DNA of 64,000 nucleotides, from positions 622,609 to 686,608 of the forward strand of contig JAAOMT010000222.1 of assembly GCA_016748015.1 (NCBI GenBank). Direction: 5' to 3'. Shown here piece after piece: positions 10,241 through 21,037 of the stretch (position 1 is the first letter of the stretch; each line of letters opens with the position of its first letter). Origin of the DNA: Geosiphon pyriformis. Taxonomy: Eukaryota > Glomeromycota > Glomeromycetes > Archaeosporales > Geosiphonaceae. The position numbers were made by a program, and so were the translations under genes. Below the pieces are notes generated by a model, which was not told the origin of the DNA, did not search any database, and was given only the letters and a program-made list of their open reading frames with translations.

Positions 10241-11013
10241 CATTCAAAATTTACTTGCAATAATATTAAAAAACAAAACAAAACACTATAAGTATTTAGT
10301 TTTATTATATTTGGTAATTTGTAATTATTATAAAATTATTAAATTAAATTTTATAATTTTAAAACATATTAAATTTAAATATAATAATAGTTTTAAACTA
10401 ATTAAAAAACTTTACAAAAAAACAAGAATAAATTATATAAAATATGTAATTAATACAGTAAAAAAATTTAATTTAACAAAATTAAATAAAACTTAATACT
10501 ATAAAAATAAAAAAAAACTTTTAATACTTAAATATTAAAACTATTTTAAGAATTTATTTTAAAAAATTAAATAGTTTACAAAAATATTAATACTTTTTTT
10601 TTAAAACAATTAATTTTAATATTATAAAAATTTAATTTATTGTAAATTAAAAAATCAGATATTTTTTAAATTATTAAAAAAATTAAAACTTGTTTTGTTT
10701 TAGTATTAATATTACTTTTTTTGAAATACAAAAAACAAAAATATCTTTATTATAATATTTGTTTATTTAATAATGTTTTTATAAAAAAAATATTAAGTAT
10801 TTATTAAAAATTAAAAAAGTTTAACAAAAAATTATGATAAATAACAACAAATAAATAAAGAATTATTAAATAATATTAAAACATTAAAAAGGTAATTAAT
10901 TAATAAAAAAAAAGAATTAAAACTAAAAATTTGTTATATAACAAATTAATTTAATAAAAACAGTTATTTTTTTAATTTTAATAATGTAAAAAACTAAACA
11001 AAAAATAACAAAA
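10241..11013. other. Very AT-rich stretch without recognisable gene
   Basis: Almost pure A/T with A-runs on the plus strand and no CpG I could find. It lies between the tail of LINE-0 and the start of LINE-1. The A-rich plus strand resembles the sense strand of decayed elements here, so it is probably an old transposon relic, but I cannot align it to a domain. The last bases (AAAAATAACAAA, 11001-11013) may be one copy of the LINE-1 target duplication. Confidence 0.5.
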
Positions 11014-11147
11014 GGAATTTAACTCTTTCTTTCATTAATCCCCTGACCATAATAAGAGCATAGAGTAGTCAAAGAAATATCTTCCTTTTCCCTTATTCCC
11101 TTCTGTTCCCTTCAGTTATTTCTTTACATACACCTTTGTTCGTGACA

Positions 11148-13106
11148 ATGGATCCAGTAGGCTCTTCTGCTGGTGGGTCAGCATCTGGTTCGGCTGGTGT
11201 GGGGACCCGTTCTGGCACTAAAAAGAAGGCACGCATTGAGAGTGTTTACGCTCATGGTCCATCTTACAAGAAAGCGAAGAAACCTGATGATTCTGGTGTT
11301 GTTGTGGATTTGTCGGCTGGCTCTTTGCCTGTGGACATGCTACATGGTGGCATTGACAACCGGAAGAAATCTTGGGGTAGTGAAATGGACAGTGAGGAAT
11401 CAAGTGTTGGCGGGACTTCTGACGTTGAGAACATGAAGAACACGATTGTGGAAAAAACAAGCTATATTGATTCCGACACTTCTAGGGATGACAAACTAAT
11501 GGATAATACTACGCCAAAGGATTTGAGAACGAGAACGTACGTATTTGAACACCCGCCTAAGCAGCCTTCTTTTGTTGATGTGGGTAGTGCTGGCGACATT
11601 TTGGAGCTTCCTCCTTGCACATTTAATGGATCCAATCAGTTGCTGCCAGTCGCGTCACGTGATCGGGAGATTCAGAGTTTTATTTCGATGAAATTTTTTG
11701 CATTAGATATTGAACTTTCTGCTGTTCCTGGGAAAACTGTTAGTGATAAGTTGATTTGTGTGAAAAAAATTTTTTATCAAGTTGATGGTTTTGGGGGGGC
11801 TTTGACTTCCTCAAAATTTCCAGGAATAATAAGGTCATTATTTACATCTGAAAAAAGTTTGATTAAGGCAAGGAAAATGGCAATCAGTGAAAAAATTTTG
11901 GTAAATAATGATCTAAGAAAAGTAAACAGCCATTCAGATCGAGAGGTAATCGTCAAGGAAATCCCAGTGGATCTTCCCAAATCGGCAATTAAGGCAGTGT
12001 TCTCCAAGTTTGGCAAGATTATTTCAATCAAAGTGCAGCTTATTGGTCTTTGGCAAAAGGCCCTAGTGGAATATGAATCATTTGAGATAGCTGATTTGGT
12101 TGTGGCTAGATGGTCTGTGCTCATGGGAAAAGATTCTGTTCGCGTGGCAAAGACAAGTGTTGATAAACAAACGTGGGTATCTAGGGATTAGCATCAGGCG
12201 TTGCTTTACACTCTTTCAGTTGTCACCATTGTCCATGATTTGTCTGCATTGGTAGAGGCCTATAATGAGAAAACTTGTTTTATTGGCTGTAATCCATCTT
12301 CATATATTCGTGATCGGTGTGCTGTGATCTGTTTTGAGAGTGAGACATCCAAGTTGGCTGCTATTGGTTTGGTTCTGGTTTTCAAGGGTGTAAGTTTGCA
12401 TTGGGCTGGTCTATCTTTGGTCTGTTGTGCAGTGTGTAAACAATTCGGTCATGTTTTTGATATTTGTTCTATGGGTGGGAATTCTGGTGCTCGCAGTAAG
12501 CGGGTGATAACTTCTCAGGATCAAGTTCGTCTGGCTAATGTATATAGGAGGAAACAGGCTCCTATCACTCACCCAGTTTCTTTTGGTGGCAAGACATAGG
12601 CCCAAGTTGCTAGTGGCACTTTCTCTTGTGTGGTTTCTTCGGGTCTTTTTTCTGTTGGTGCTAGTTTTGGTGTGAGTTCTGCCTCAGTAGAATCCTCCCC
12701 TTCTGATATCTCTGGTTTGTGCAGTCGGTTGGCAATTTTGGAACGCTCTTTGGAGCTTTTGGCAGACCGAGTTTCTGCCATTGTGAAAAAGCTGAGTTGT
12801 GTTGAGGTGGTATCTTCAGAGTCTTCTTCTCTAGTCTCTCATTCCGTTGTGTCTGCTTCTCTAGTCTCATGCATGGATTTGGATATGGCACTGGACATTC
12901 TGTTGGTGGCTTCTCCTTCTCTTTGTCCTACCATTGATAATGCCAATCCTGATTTTGGTTCCAGTAGTTCGAAGATTCTAACTGCCAAGGTTGGTGGTTT
13001 GGAGTCAAAGTTGATGGCTTTGGATGCATTAGTCGGCTCAGTGTTGGCAAGACTGAATATGTTGTGTTCTAGTTTGGGTTCTTCGGTTCTTTCGTCTTCT
13101 CAATGA
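11148..13106 (+). pseudogene. LINE-1 ORF1: nucleic-acid-binding protein with CCHC zinc knuckle, two in-frame stops
   Basis: ORF1 proteins of LINEs bind element RNA. I chose the ATG at 11148 (M-D-P-V-G) rather than the upstream in-frame ATG at 11136 because LINE-2 starts similarly (M-D-L-K). The frame stays open over 653 codons except for TAG at 12189 and TAG at 12597. A basic, Ser/Gly-rich N-terminus leads to an RRM-like region (about 11950-12150: V-I-V-K-E-I-P ... F-S-K-F-G-K-I). A perfect knuckle C-A-V-C-K-Q-F-G-H-V-F-D-I-C lies at about 12424-12465. The TAG at 12597 follows G-G-K-T where LINE-2 has Trp (G-G-K-S-W-A-Q), a G-to-A change. The Ser-rich C-terminal part may be coiled. Confidence 0.88.
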
Positions 13107-16100
13107 CCAGTTTGATTTGGAAAGTTGCTACGTGTAATGTTCGAGGCATGAACATTTCTGCAAAACAAGAAGATATAGTTCATTGGCACAAGGACATGGG
13201 AAATTTGGTTTCTATTTTTATTGAGACAAAGTTGAAGGATAGAGTTTGTCCCTGGATCGCCAACAAGTTTGATGGTGTTCGGGTGTTTTTCTCTGGTTTG
13301 GATTCTGGTTATCTGGGTGCTAGTGTGGCGGTTGTCATGGACTCTTCTTTGGCAAGGCATGTGTGCAGAGTTTCTGAAGTGCCTGGCCAGCTCTTGTCTA
13401 TTAGATTGCTTTTCAAGAATAAGCTCTCAGTGTCAATTCTAGGGCTCTATGCTGGTGCTTCTTCGGTGGTGTGGTTTTCCCAGGCTAATGAGATTAACTC
13501 TCTTATTGCAAAGGCTGTTAATGAATCTTCTTTTGTCATTCTTGGGAGTGATTTTAATGAAGATGGTTCTCATAAAAGTGCAAGTTTCAAAAAATGCTTT
13601 GATTTGGGTCTGGTCAATTCTTTAGTTCGTAGCCCAGCTGCAAAAACGTCCACTTGGGAAAATTCTAGGGGTGTTACAAAAGTAATTGATTACATGTTTG
13701 TCTCCTCGTGTCTTGTCAATGCGATAGTGCATTATAAGGTTTTAAATGTCAGTAAGCATTTTGACACAGACCATCAAGCTGTTTCAGTGGATTTGGGTTT
13801 GGGCGGGCTCTTGGATACGCACTTGATTTTTTTTCGCAAGCAGGCGAATAAGAATCATTGGAAGCTTGACGTCAAAAGTGCCAATGATGCTAGGTGGTTG
13901 GAGTTCAAGGATGCTTCAGCTGCTAATGTCTCTATGTTCTCAGATGCTTTTGAAGTGGCAGTGAGGTTTTCAGATGTGGACACTATGTGGGATATTGTTC
14001 GCAAGATCATGGTTCTTTCAGCGGGTGGTACATTCAAGAAAAAATGGTTCAAAGGTTTTGACGGCGTGTTTACCAAGACTTCTTCTAGGTTTCACAAACT
14101 GGAGCTGCTGGTTTCTAAGTTGGTTAAGGCCTCGCGTTTGGCTTCGAGTGATGGTTTTGCTTCTTTGTTGGAGGTGTGGCACAGACTCGACTCTCCTGGT
14201 GCATCAGAGGTTAAGTCTCTGTTTCTTTTAGGTTCTAATTTTGATATTATTTGTTCTGCGCTAGCCAAAGCAAGGAAATTGTACTGCTCTTTGAAATTTT
14301 TGGAATCCAAGTGTGCTGAAAAATCTTCAATTAAGCAGGCTATTGGTAAGAGAATAGAGAGTTTTGAGCTGAACAAGGGTCACATCATTAAAAGTGTTTT
14401 GGAGCGTTCTTTTTGCAAGGTGGTCCTAGATCATCTGGTTGTAGAAGAAGAGTTGATTTTGGAGCCCGATTTGGTTAAGTCCAAGGTGGACGAAATTATG
14501 GAGGGATAGACCAGAAAACGTAAGGTGGTGTCTGACTTTTCTAAGGATTGGATTTGTCAATTTCAGTCTCTGGATTACGTGTTCGATGGTGCTTTCTTTG
14601 ATGTCATGTGCTCGATCAGTTTTGATGAGTTGTCAGCTGTTGTTAAAGATCTTCCTGATGGAAAAGCGGCTGGTCTTTCTGGTATCTCCAACAAATTGTG
14701 GAAACATTGTGACAAATTTATTTTGGATATGCTTTTGGTGCTCTTGAATTTTTGTCTGGTTGGCGAGTCGGTTCCTGGGCCTTGGAGGGAAGCTTGGGTC
14801 TCGATGATTCCTAAACCATATGAATGGGAGAGAGTTCTCACAAACACCCATCCTATAGCTTTAATTAAAACAGCCCGCAAGATTCTCTCCAAGATCCTTT
14901 CAAATAGGATCTCTTTGGCTTGCAGCACTTTTGATGTTCTTCATGGAGACAATTTTTCGGTTTTGAAAGGTATGATGATGTAGTCTCCCATTTTTGCTGT
15001 CGGTTCTGTGGTTGAGGATGCCTTGGAAAAGAACTGTGAACTTTGGCTGGTTTTATAAGACATGCACAAGGCTTATGGCTTGGTTGGTTGGGAACATCTT
15101 AGGAGGAGTTTGATCAAGATCAAAATGTGTGACAGGTTTATTAGATTTTTTGGCAGTATTCACAATAGTTGCATCAACAGAGTGATAACTGACTTTGGTT
15201 TAACTGATGGGTATTGTGTCCACGATGGGCTGGATCAGGGTGAAGTTTTCTCATCTCTTTTCTGGCATATTTTTTATGATTCGCTTTTGTGTGAAATCAA
15301 GAGGCAGGAGAGTGTGTAGGACTACAGGTTGAATTCTCATTATGTTTCTAAAACAGGCCGAGTAGATCCTTGTGCTGGATTGACTTTGTTTCTCACTGCT
15401 GGTGCTTTCGTCGATGATACTATTTGGGTTGGTAGCAGCCAGGCTGCTACACAACACATTCTGGATATTGCTAGTGAGTTTTTCAGGTTCAATGACATTT
15501 CTGTGAATAATAACAAGATGGTGGCCATCCCTATCAACTGTCGGGTGTTGGACTCTCATTTAACTATCAGTGGTGCACCTATTTCCATTGCCAGGAAAGG
15601 GGAATCTCATCACTATTTGGGTATTTTTTTGTCTTCTGGGGGTCTTCGAAGCCTAGCTTGGCTAAAGCTCAGGCTAATGTATGGTTTTTTGTGAATCTTG
15701 TTTTGAGGAAGGCGATTTCAGACAAACAGTGTGCATATTTGGTGTCTGTGGTTCTTTTCCCTATCATCAGCTACAGGACTCAGTTCAGTTTCATTTCTTT
15801 GAGTGTTTGTAGTAAATGGGACGCTTTGGTACACAAGATCTTTAAGTCCAAGTCTGGGTTGCCACATGATTTCCCTAGTGATGCTTTTCATCATCCCTCT
15901 TTGTACAATCTAAAGACTTTCAAACAAATCCAGGCTGAGAGTAAATCGGCCTCCATTATTGCTTTTGCAAATTCCACTGGTGTCTTGGGTTGCTTGTTTT
16001 CACATAGGTCTCATGACCTCCAGGTTCTCAGCTGGTGTTCTCGTCATCCCTTAATGTTTCCGGCTCATGTTGGTGTTAGTTCCTCAAATAATTTTTTGGC

Positions 16101-17790
16101 TGGTGTGGTCCGTATTTTTTCCGGATGTGATTTGTCTTTGGAGGGCTCTTTGGCTTGTACTTTTCATCATCGGTGTGGTACTCCTATGTTTTTGGTTCTA
16201 GGTGATTCCTGTTTTTTCAAGTGTGTCTCTTCGCTCAGGCGTTATGGGATTGCTTTCATGGAACAGCTTCATGACCGTAATGGTGATGTTTTTAGTTGGA
16301 GAACCTTTAAGCGTTAGAAGAGGCTGGACCTTCGTGGCCCAGTTCCTTTCTGGTTTGATCTCTCCATTCACTTTCTTGGTAGTGTTGTATCTCTCTCCTC
16401 AAGTTCCTCTTTGGCGGATGGTCATGCTGTGTCTAACATTGGTCTTTCTCATGATTTTGGTGTGGTTCGTGATGTTTTGCTGACCATTGGAGCTGCCCGC
16501 CTTTCTGTGTATATGGATGGATCTCTTTCTGGTCTGGGCTCTGTTGACGTGAGGGCGGGTGCTGCTGTTTTTTTTAAGGACATTAACTTGGGTTTGGGTG
16601 TTGGAATGTCTGGTTTGGTTTCTTCTACTCTGACCGAGCTGCAAGCCATAGCTTTGGCCCTTGAGTGTGTTCCTTTTTCTCATTCAGTTGACTTGTTCTC
16701 AGATAGCCAAGCTGCTTTAGATGCATGTAGGTTGGAATTGTCACTGGCTCGTCCAGATTTCAGGAACCGCTGTTGAATTGAGTGTCATCACATTACTACT
16801 GTCATTTGTCAGAAGAATTTGGATGTGAATTGGGTCAAGGTGAAGAGTCATTCAGGTGTCTCAGGCAATGATCGTGCTAATGCACTTGCTAAAGATGCTG
16901 CTCTCTCTGCTTGGTGCCTACCTCATTTAGTCAATAAATGTTTTCTGTGTGCTGGTGGTATGACAGTTTCTGGTAATTCTAGACACTTTGTTCGTAATGT
17001 TTTCTGGTCAGTTCATCGAGCTTATTGGGAGGTCGGAGTGGGTTCTCGTGTTGTGGATGATAGGTTGCGCACTGATATCAATTGGTCTAAGTCTTCTATG
17101 GTGTGGCACCCTGATTCTCACTTGGCATCCGGTTTTACCAGCATGCGCATGGCTAGCTGTCGTACTTACTTTATAAAGGCTCTCCATCATTGGCTTCCTG
17201 TTGCTATGCGCAAGCATTTGTATGATAGGAGATACCCCAGTGTGGTCTGTTTGTTTTGTGGTGATGTTAAGATCTTGGATCATGTTTTTTCATGCCCTCA
17301 GGATGCTGTTGGTCATGCTCATTTGTTGGGCACTCATGCTTCAACTTGGAAGGCTCTTTCTGGCCTGTCTTGTTCTTTTTTTTGTGTCTTACAGACTTTG
17401 GCTTCTTGTGTTTCTGAAGTTGGAATTGGTGTTGCTCTGTGTAAAGGCTTTGTTTTCAATGAATGGTTTCGTGAGTCTGTCTCGGTTTTTAATAATTCTG
17501 ATGAGGGTACTAAAAGGATTGTGAGCTTTGTGCGTGAGTTCTGTTTTGCATTTTGGGACGACATTTAGTTGGTCCGCGCCAGACACTGAGCGTTTATGGA
17601 AAAGTGCAGTCTGATTTCGCATGACAGCTCCACTCTTGTTTCAGTTTCTGGTTTGTCTAAAGTGTTTTTGGCTGGTGTGGTTAGATTGCTGAGAGTGGCT
17701 GAGGCTTTTGGAGTTGGTTTTGGGTTTCGTAGGTTTTGTCCATTTTTTTCAGATATTGGAGATTTGGTTTCTGTGCATATAGATGTATAA
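13103..17790 (+). pseudogene. LINE-1 ORF2: EEP endonuclease, reverse transcriptase, RNase H, C-terminal zinc motif
   Basis: ORF2 does target-primed reverse transcription. The ATG at 13103 overlaps the ORF1 stop (ATGA). The endonuclease shows A-T-C-N-V-R-G, E-T-K-L-K, G-S-D-F-N-E-D and F-D-T-D-H-Q-A. RT runs from about 14525, with the K-A-Y segment of motif A (15062-15080, Asp replaced by Gly) and F-V-D-D at about 15407. RNase H keeps M-D-G-S, T-E-L-Q-A, S-D-S-Q-A-A and G-N-D-R-A-N. A C-x2-C-x7-H-x4-C motif lies near 17248-17295. Stops occur at 14507, 14979, 15056, 15317, 16315, 16774, 17566 and 17587. A one-base loss near 15641 shifts frame. Confidence 0.92.
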
Positions 17791-17798
17791 TGTAGTCC

Positions 17799-17821
17799 TG
17801 ACTGGCCTAAGTGGCTGGTCA
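17799..17821 (+). promoter_or_regulatory. LINE-1 3' UTR stem-loop
   Basis: Just after the ORF2 stop, TGACTGGCC (17799-17807) can pair with GGCTGGTCA (17813-17821) around a TAAGT loop, giving nine pairs of which two are G-U. LINE-2 has the counterpart at 37888-37908 with one wobble replaced by A-U. In some LINEs a 3' stem-loop is the signal recognised by the element's own RT. That role is inferred here. Confidence 0.6.
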
Positions 17822-17930
17822 CGTGTAGAAAGCGCATGATTCGCACCTAGTTTAGATTATTTGTATGATGTATAGCACTAGGTCACGTTTGGACCTTATT
17901 CATTAAATAAAAAAATAAAAAAATAACAAA

Positions 17931-18780
17931 TAAAAACAAATTAAAAAATAGCAATAGATTTTCAGAAAACTAAAAAATAAGCTAAATATTATAAAAAAGT
18001 TTAATTAAATATTATAATTAAAAAATATTAAAAAAGTTTATTGATAATTCAAAAAATTTAGTCACAAATTGTTCAAAATATATTTCGAATTAAAATAAAT
18101 AAGATTATTAACTTATTAATCAAAAATAAAGTTTGAAAAAAAATTAATAAATTAAATAAATATAAAAAACAAATTAAAAATTTAACAAAAAAAGTTAAAA
18201 ACTTTTATTTAATAATTTAAATTATCTAAAAAAGAAATAAAATTTATTAACAAATAAAAAAATCACAAAAGTTATTAAAAAATTATGTAAAAAATAAAGT
18301 ATATTAAGCAAAATTATTATAAAAATTATTAATAAATAAAAAATTAATGTCAAAACTTACATTATTTTTTTTATTAAAACTATTTAAATAATAATTAAAG
18401 AATAAAATTAAAAAAAAAATTAAAAATAATCAAAAAATTATTTAGTAATCTTATATAATAATCAGAAATTAAAAAATAAAATTAAATAATTAAAAAAAAA
18501 GATGTTTTAAAATTATTAACAAAAACAAAAAATATTGTTTAATTTATATAAAAAATTTTTATTATTTTTATTCAAAAAACAAAATAAGTTTATGTTGTTA
18601 AAAATAAAAATAAAAACAAGTTTTTATATTTAATAAAAAAGCCAAATATTAAATAAACTTTTTGTTTTATTAATTTTTTGTTTATAATAAAACCAAAAAA
18701 ACTTTAAAGAGTAGTTATAAATCTTTTTTTTTTATTTGTTCTTATACTTAACTATTTTTTTAATACTAATCTATTTGTAA
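17931..18780. other. AT-rich relic sequence, no gene seen
   Basis: A-rich plus strand with dense short A and T runs and stops in every frame. It is probably the continuation of the stretch at 10241-11013, split by LINE-1, and may include the 5' end of the old LINE-5. I could not assign any part to a domain. Confidence 0.45.
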
Positions 18781-19141
18781 TTATAAAACTGGCTAATAGT
18801 TTGGCTAAAAATGTAAATAGTAACAAAACTAATAAAATACTATTTTGGCATTATAAAAAATTGAAATATATATATTTATACTTTAAAAAAATTAGAAAAA
18901 AGTTTAAAAAACTTGCTGTTAAGTATAAGATTATTGACTCATTAATAAGTTTTTTGGTCATAAATATGCTTAAAAATAATAAAATAATTACAAATTATTT
19001 CTAAAGTAGTAAAATTAAAAGTAAAAAAAACAGTATTAGTAAAATATTTGATGTTAAAAATTTAAAAAACACAATAATAAAGAAAACTAGTTTTGTTAAT
19101 TTAAATAACTTTGGTAATAATAAATACATAGATAAAACTAT
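18781..19141 (+). pseudogene. LINE-5 ORF1, N-terminal fragment (cut by family C)
   Basis: The plus strand at 19060-19135 translates, with stops, to N-L-K-N-T-I-I-K-K-T-S-F-V followed by Y-I-D-K-T. LINE-1 ORF1 at 11428-11500 reads N-M-K-N-T-I-V-E-K-T-S-Y-I and later L-M-D-N-T-T. The next ORF1 segment is found 24 kb away at 43226, across the family C element. The preceding 18801-19004 stretch (Lys/Asn/Ile-rich) lies where the variable N-terminus should be. The fragment is much more decayed than LINE-1. Confidence 0.6.
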
Positions 19142-19759
19142 TGTTATAAATTAAAGTAACAACCTAACAAATAGCAAAAAAGAATAAGATTATAGAATAA
19201 TAAAAATAATTAAAGAAAAAATTATAATAAAGAGATAAATTGAATAAATAAAGATTTAATATGCATGATTAGTAAATTTTTTTTGGAAATTTGAAGATAA
19301 AAAAATAGTTATAATTGTTAACAAGATAATATTACTGCTATTATTTTATGTTTTAATTTGGCAATTTTTAGAATTAATAATAGGTATTATTGTGTTTTTT
19401 AATTATTTTTTATTTAATGAATTATAAAAACAAAAAATCACTTTTTAAGCTAATTTTAATAATATAAATCAAGAAAAAAAAAGATAAAGTATATAAATGC
19501 CAACAAGTAATTTTTTATTCCAAAATATTTAAATACTTAAAAGTAGAGAAAAAAGAATAAACAATATAAAAAAAAATAATTAATAGTAAGTTTTATTTTG
19601 TTACTTTAATTATATTCTTCTATAGTTAAGAAATTTATTATTTATATAGTTATTAAAAATAGTCAACAATTTTTATTTAAAAATAGAGTGGCTAATTATA
19701 TAATATTAGTGAATAATACATGTGATAACTAATAAAAACTATGAATTTTAACTATAATA
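19142..19759 (-). repeat. Family C 3' LTR (618 bp)
   Basis: The plus strand begins TGTTATAAATTAAAG and ends near ATAATA. It aligns along its length with 42479-43225, sharing for example TAAATGCCAACAAGTAATTT and TTGGCAATTTTTA. Immediately above, TTATTTTTTTTTAAAG (19760-19775) matches the family B polypurine-tract region (minus strand CTTGAGGAGGAGATTA) if C-to-T changes are allowed. This marks it as the 3' LTR rather than a lone LTR. Confidence 0.75.
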
Positions 19760-20020
19760 TTATTTTTTTTAAAGAAATTAAGCTTTAGTAAAATCAAATT
19801 ATTTATTGAGTATTCTAATTAAAAAGTTTTGTCTAGTTTGAAATTAACTATTTTAATAAAGTTTTTTGTAAATAGAATATATAGTACTTAAAATAAAATA
19901 AGCTTTGTATTTAAGAAACTAAATCTTTGAAAATAGTTAAAACTTAGAAAACATCTAGTTGTATAATGCCTAAAATTTCTATTTATATTTTAGAAATTAT
20001 TTTTTTTATAAGCTTTATGT
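19760..20020 (-). pseudogene. Family C 3' internal remnant next to LTR
   Basis: Short AT-rich remnant between the family C 3' LTR and the B1 insertion. Its start resembles the ORF3 end of family B (AAGAAATTAAGCTTTAG against AAGACTGAGCTTCATTG), but stops are everywhere. It continues at 29882 on the other side of B1. Confidence 0.5.
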
Positions 20021-20989
20021 TGTTACCAGTAGAATTTAGCTATTAATTAGCATGAAATTACTTTCATAATTTCCATTATTAATTAGCATATATTATTATT
20101 ATTTCGATTATCACTTATTATTTAATCAAATTATCAAATATTATTACTCAATTAATAATCTGATTTGTATTTTAGAAATTAAGATGATCAAATTACACAA
20201 TATCCTGAACCATTTAACATAATCAAAATTCGCTGAAATTAATAGAAATTGGCCGAAATAATCAATAGTTCAGTAAAATAACTTGTAGTTTGCCAAAATG
20301 TATTTTTAGTTTACCCAAATTATAGCAAAGAGAAAAGTACAAGTTCAAAGACTAGTACTACAACAAGTTGTATAAAAAAGAGCTTCTTTTTTCAAGAAAA
20401 TATATCTTCTCATAGTATCTTATTATAGTATCTTACTTTAAATATCTTAATTAGAACAAATTACTTTTTACATATTCAAATAAAAATTAAATATTCGAAA
20501 ACCAAATCCTTAAATTATTACACTTGAAATTCTCTTAACACAACTAATGTTTTAAAATTGATTAGCTATCAATTTCAATAATCTGTTAGTAACTTCAGGC
20601 CTAAATAGAAAACGTTTTACTTGATAAAATCCTATTTCTCTTACATTTTTTTTATTTTTTCTTTCTTTTCTTATTATCATCATTAAGATAGCCTACAGAC
20701 AAGATTTCTGTAGAAGAGTTAACTTTTACAGCAAAGTAATTACACATTTTTAATGAGCTTCCAGATAAGCAATTCCTGGGAAAGAGTTGATGTTTACTAT
20801 AACATAACTACACAAAATAACTGGCATGGAATTGGCCATTCCACTTATAAGCCCAGCAGTTCAAATTATAGGAGATAATTTGAAGATAAATTCAGTTACT
20901 GAAGGTCCAACTACTTTCTGAGAATGTGAATTCACAGCAAATTAACATTAACAATATTCAAGAAAAGAGACCAAAAATCTCCAGTAACA
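20021..20989 (+). repeat. B1 5' LTR (969 bp)
   Basis: It starts TGTTACCAGTAG and ends TCCAGTAACA, so the termini form a short inverted repeat. It matches 28912-29881, the B2 LTRs, the lone LTR at 52217-53175 and the B3 LTR at 55207-56181. A TATA-like TATAAAAAAG at 20371-20380 follows a degenerate tandem array. The Gag ATG lies 49 bp beyond the LTR. Confidence 0.95.
20228..20380 (+). promoter_or_regulatory. Tandem 20-21 bp repeats upstream of a TATA box in the family B LTR
   Basis: Five degenerate units follow each other at about 20228, 20248, 20268, 20288 and 20309, each with a core like TT(G/C)GCCGAAAT. The third unit, TTCAGTAAAATAACTTGTAG, and fourth, TTTGCCAAAATGTATTTTTAG in pattern, show the drift. 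Forty bases further is TATAAAAAAG (20371). All family B LTRs in the window keep the array. It is a plausible U3 enhancer; binding proteins are unknown. Confidence 0.6.
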
Positions 20990-21005
20990 TTTGGTGCTCT
21001 TCTAC
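20990..21005 (+). promoter_or_regulatory. B1 putative primer-binding site
   Basis: TTTGGTGCTCTTCTAC starts right after the LTR end. It shares TTTGGTGCT with family A (8369 downward) and with B2 next to its 5' LTR (TTTGGTGTTC on the minus strand, one C-to-T change). Confidence 0.65.
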
Positions 21006-21037
21006 AGAAATAACACAGCAACAACAAAATCAAAGTG

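Larger units (their letters stand above)
11014..17930 (+). mobile_element. LINE-1: near-complete APE-type non-LTR retrotransposon, youngest-looking LINE
   Basis: The element has a short 5' UTR beginning with a pyrimidine-rich AACTCTTTCTTTC, ORF1 (11148-13106), ORF2 (13103-17790), a 3' UTR with a stem-loop (17799-17821) and an A-rich tail from about 17905. A candidate target duplication AAAAATAACAAA occurs before the element (about 11001-11013) and after the tail (17919-17930), but it is low complexity and so weak. LINE-1 keeps more CpG and fewer frameshifts than the other LINEs, pointing to a recent insertion. Both ORFs carry stops, so the copy is inactive. Confidence 0.93.

Noticed and set aside
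18781-19004. RNase H C-terminal motif (L-A-N-S-L-A-K-N) of a LINE
   Set aside because: The following sequence matches the ORF1 N-terminal region of LINE-1 instead, and continues at 43226 as ORF1. The short likeness to G-N-D-R-A-N-A-L-A-K is probably chance.
19142-19759. Lone family C LTR with CTAT/TTAT target duplication
   Set aside because: The adjacent 19760-19775 matches the polypurine-tract region, and a matching LTR and interior lie on the other side, so it is a 3' LTR; the four-base match is chance.
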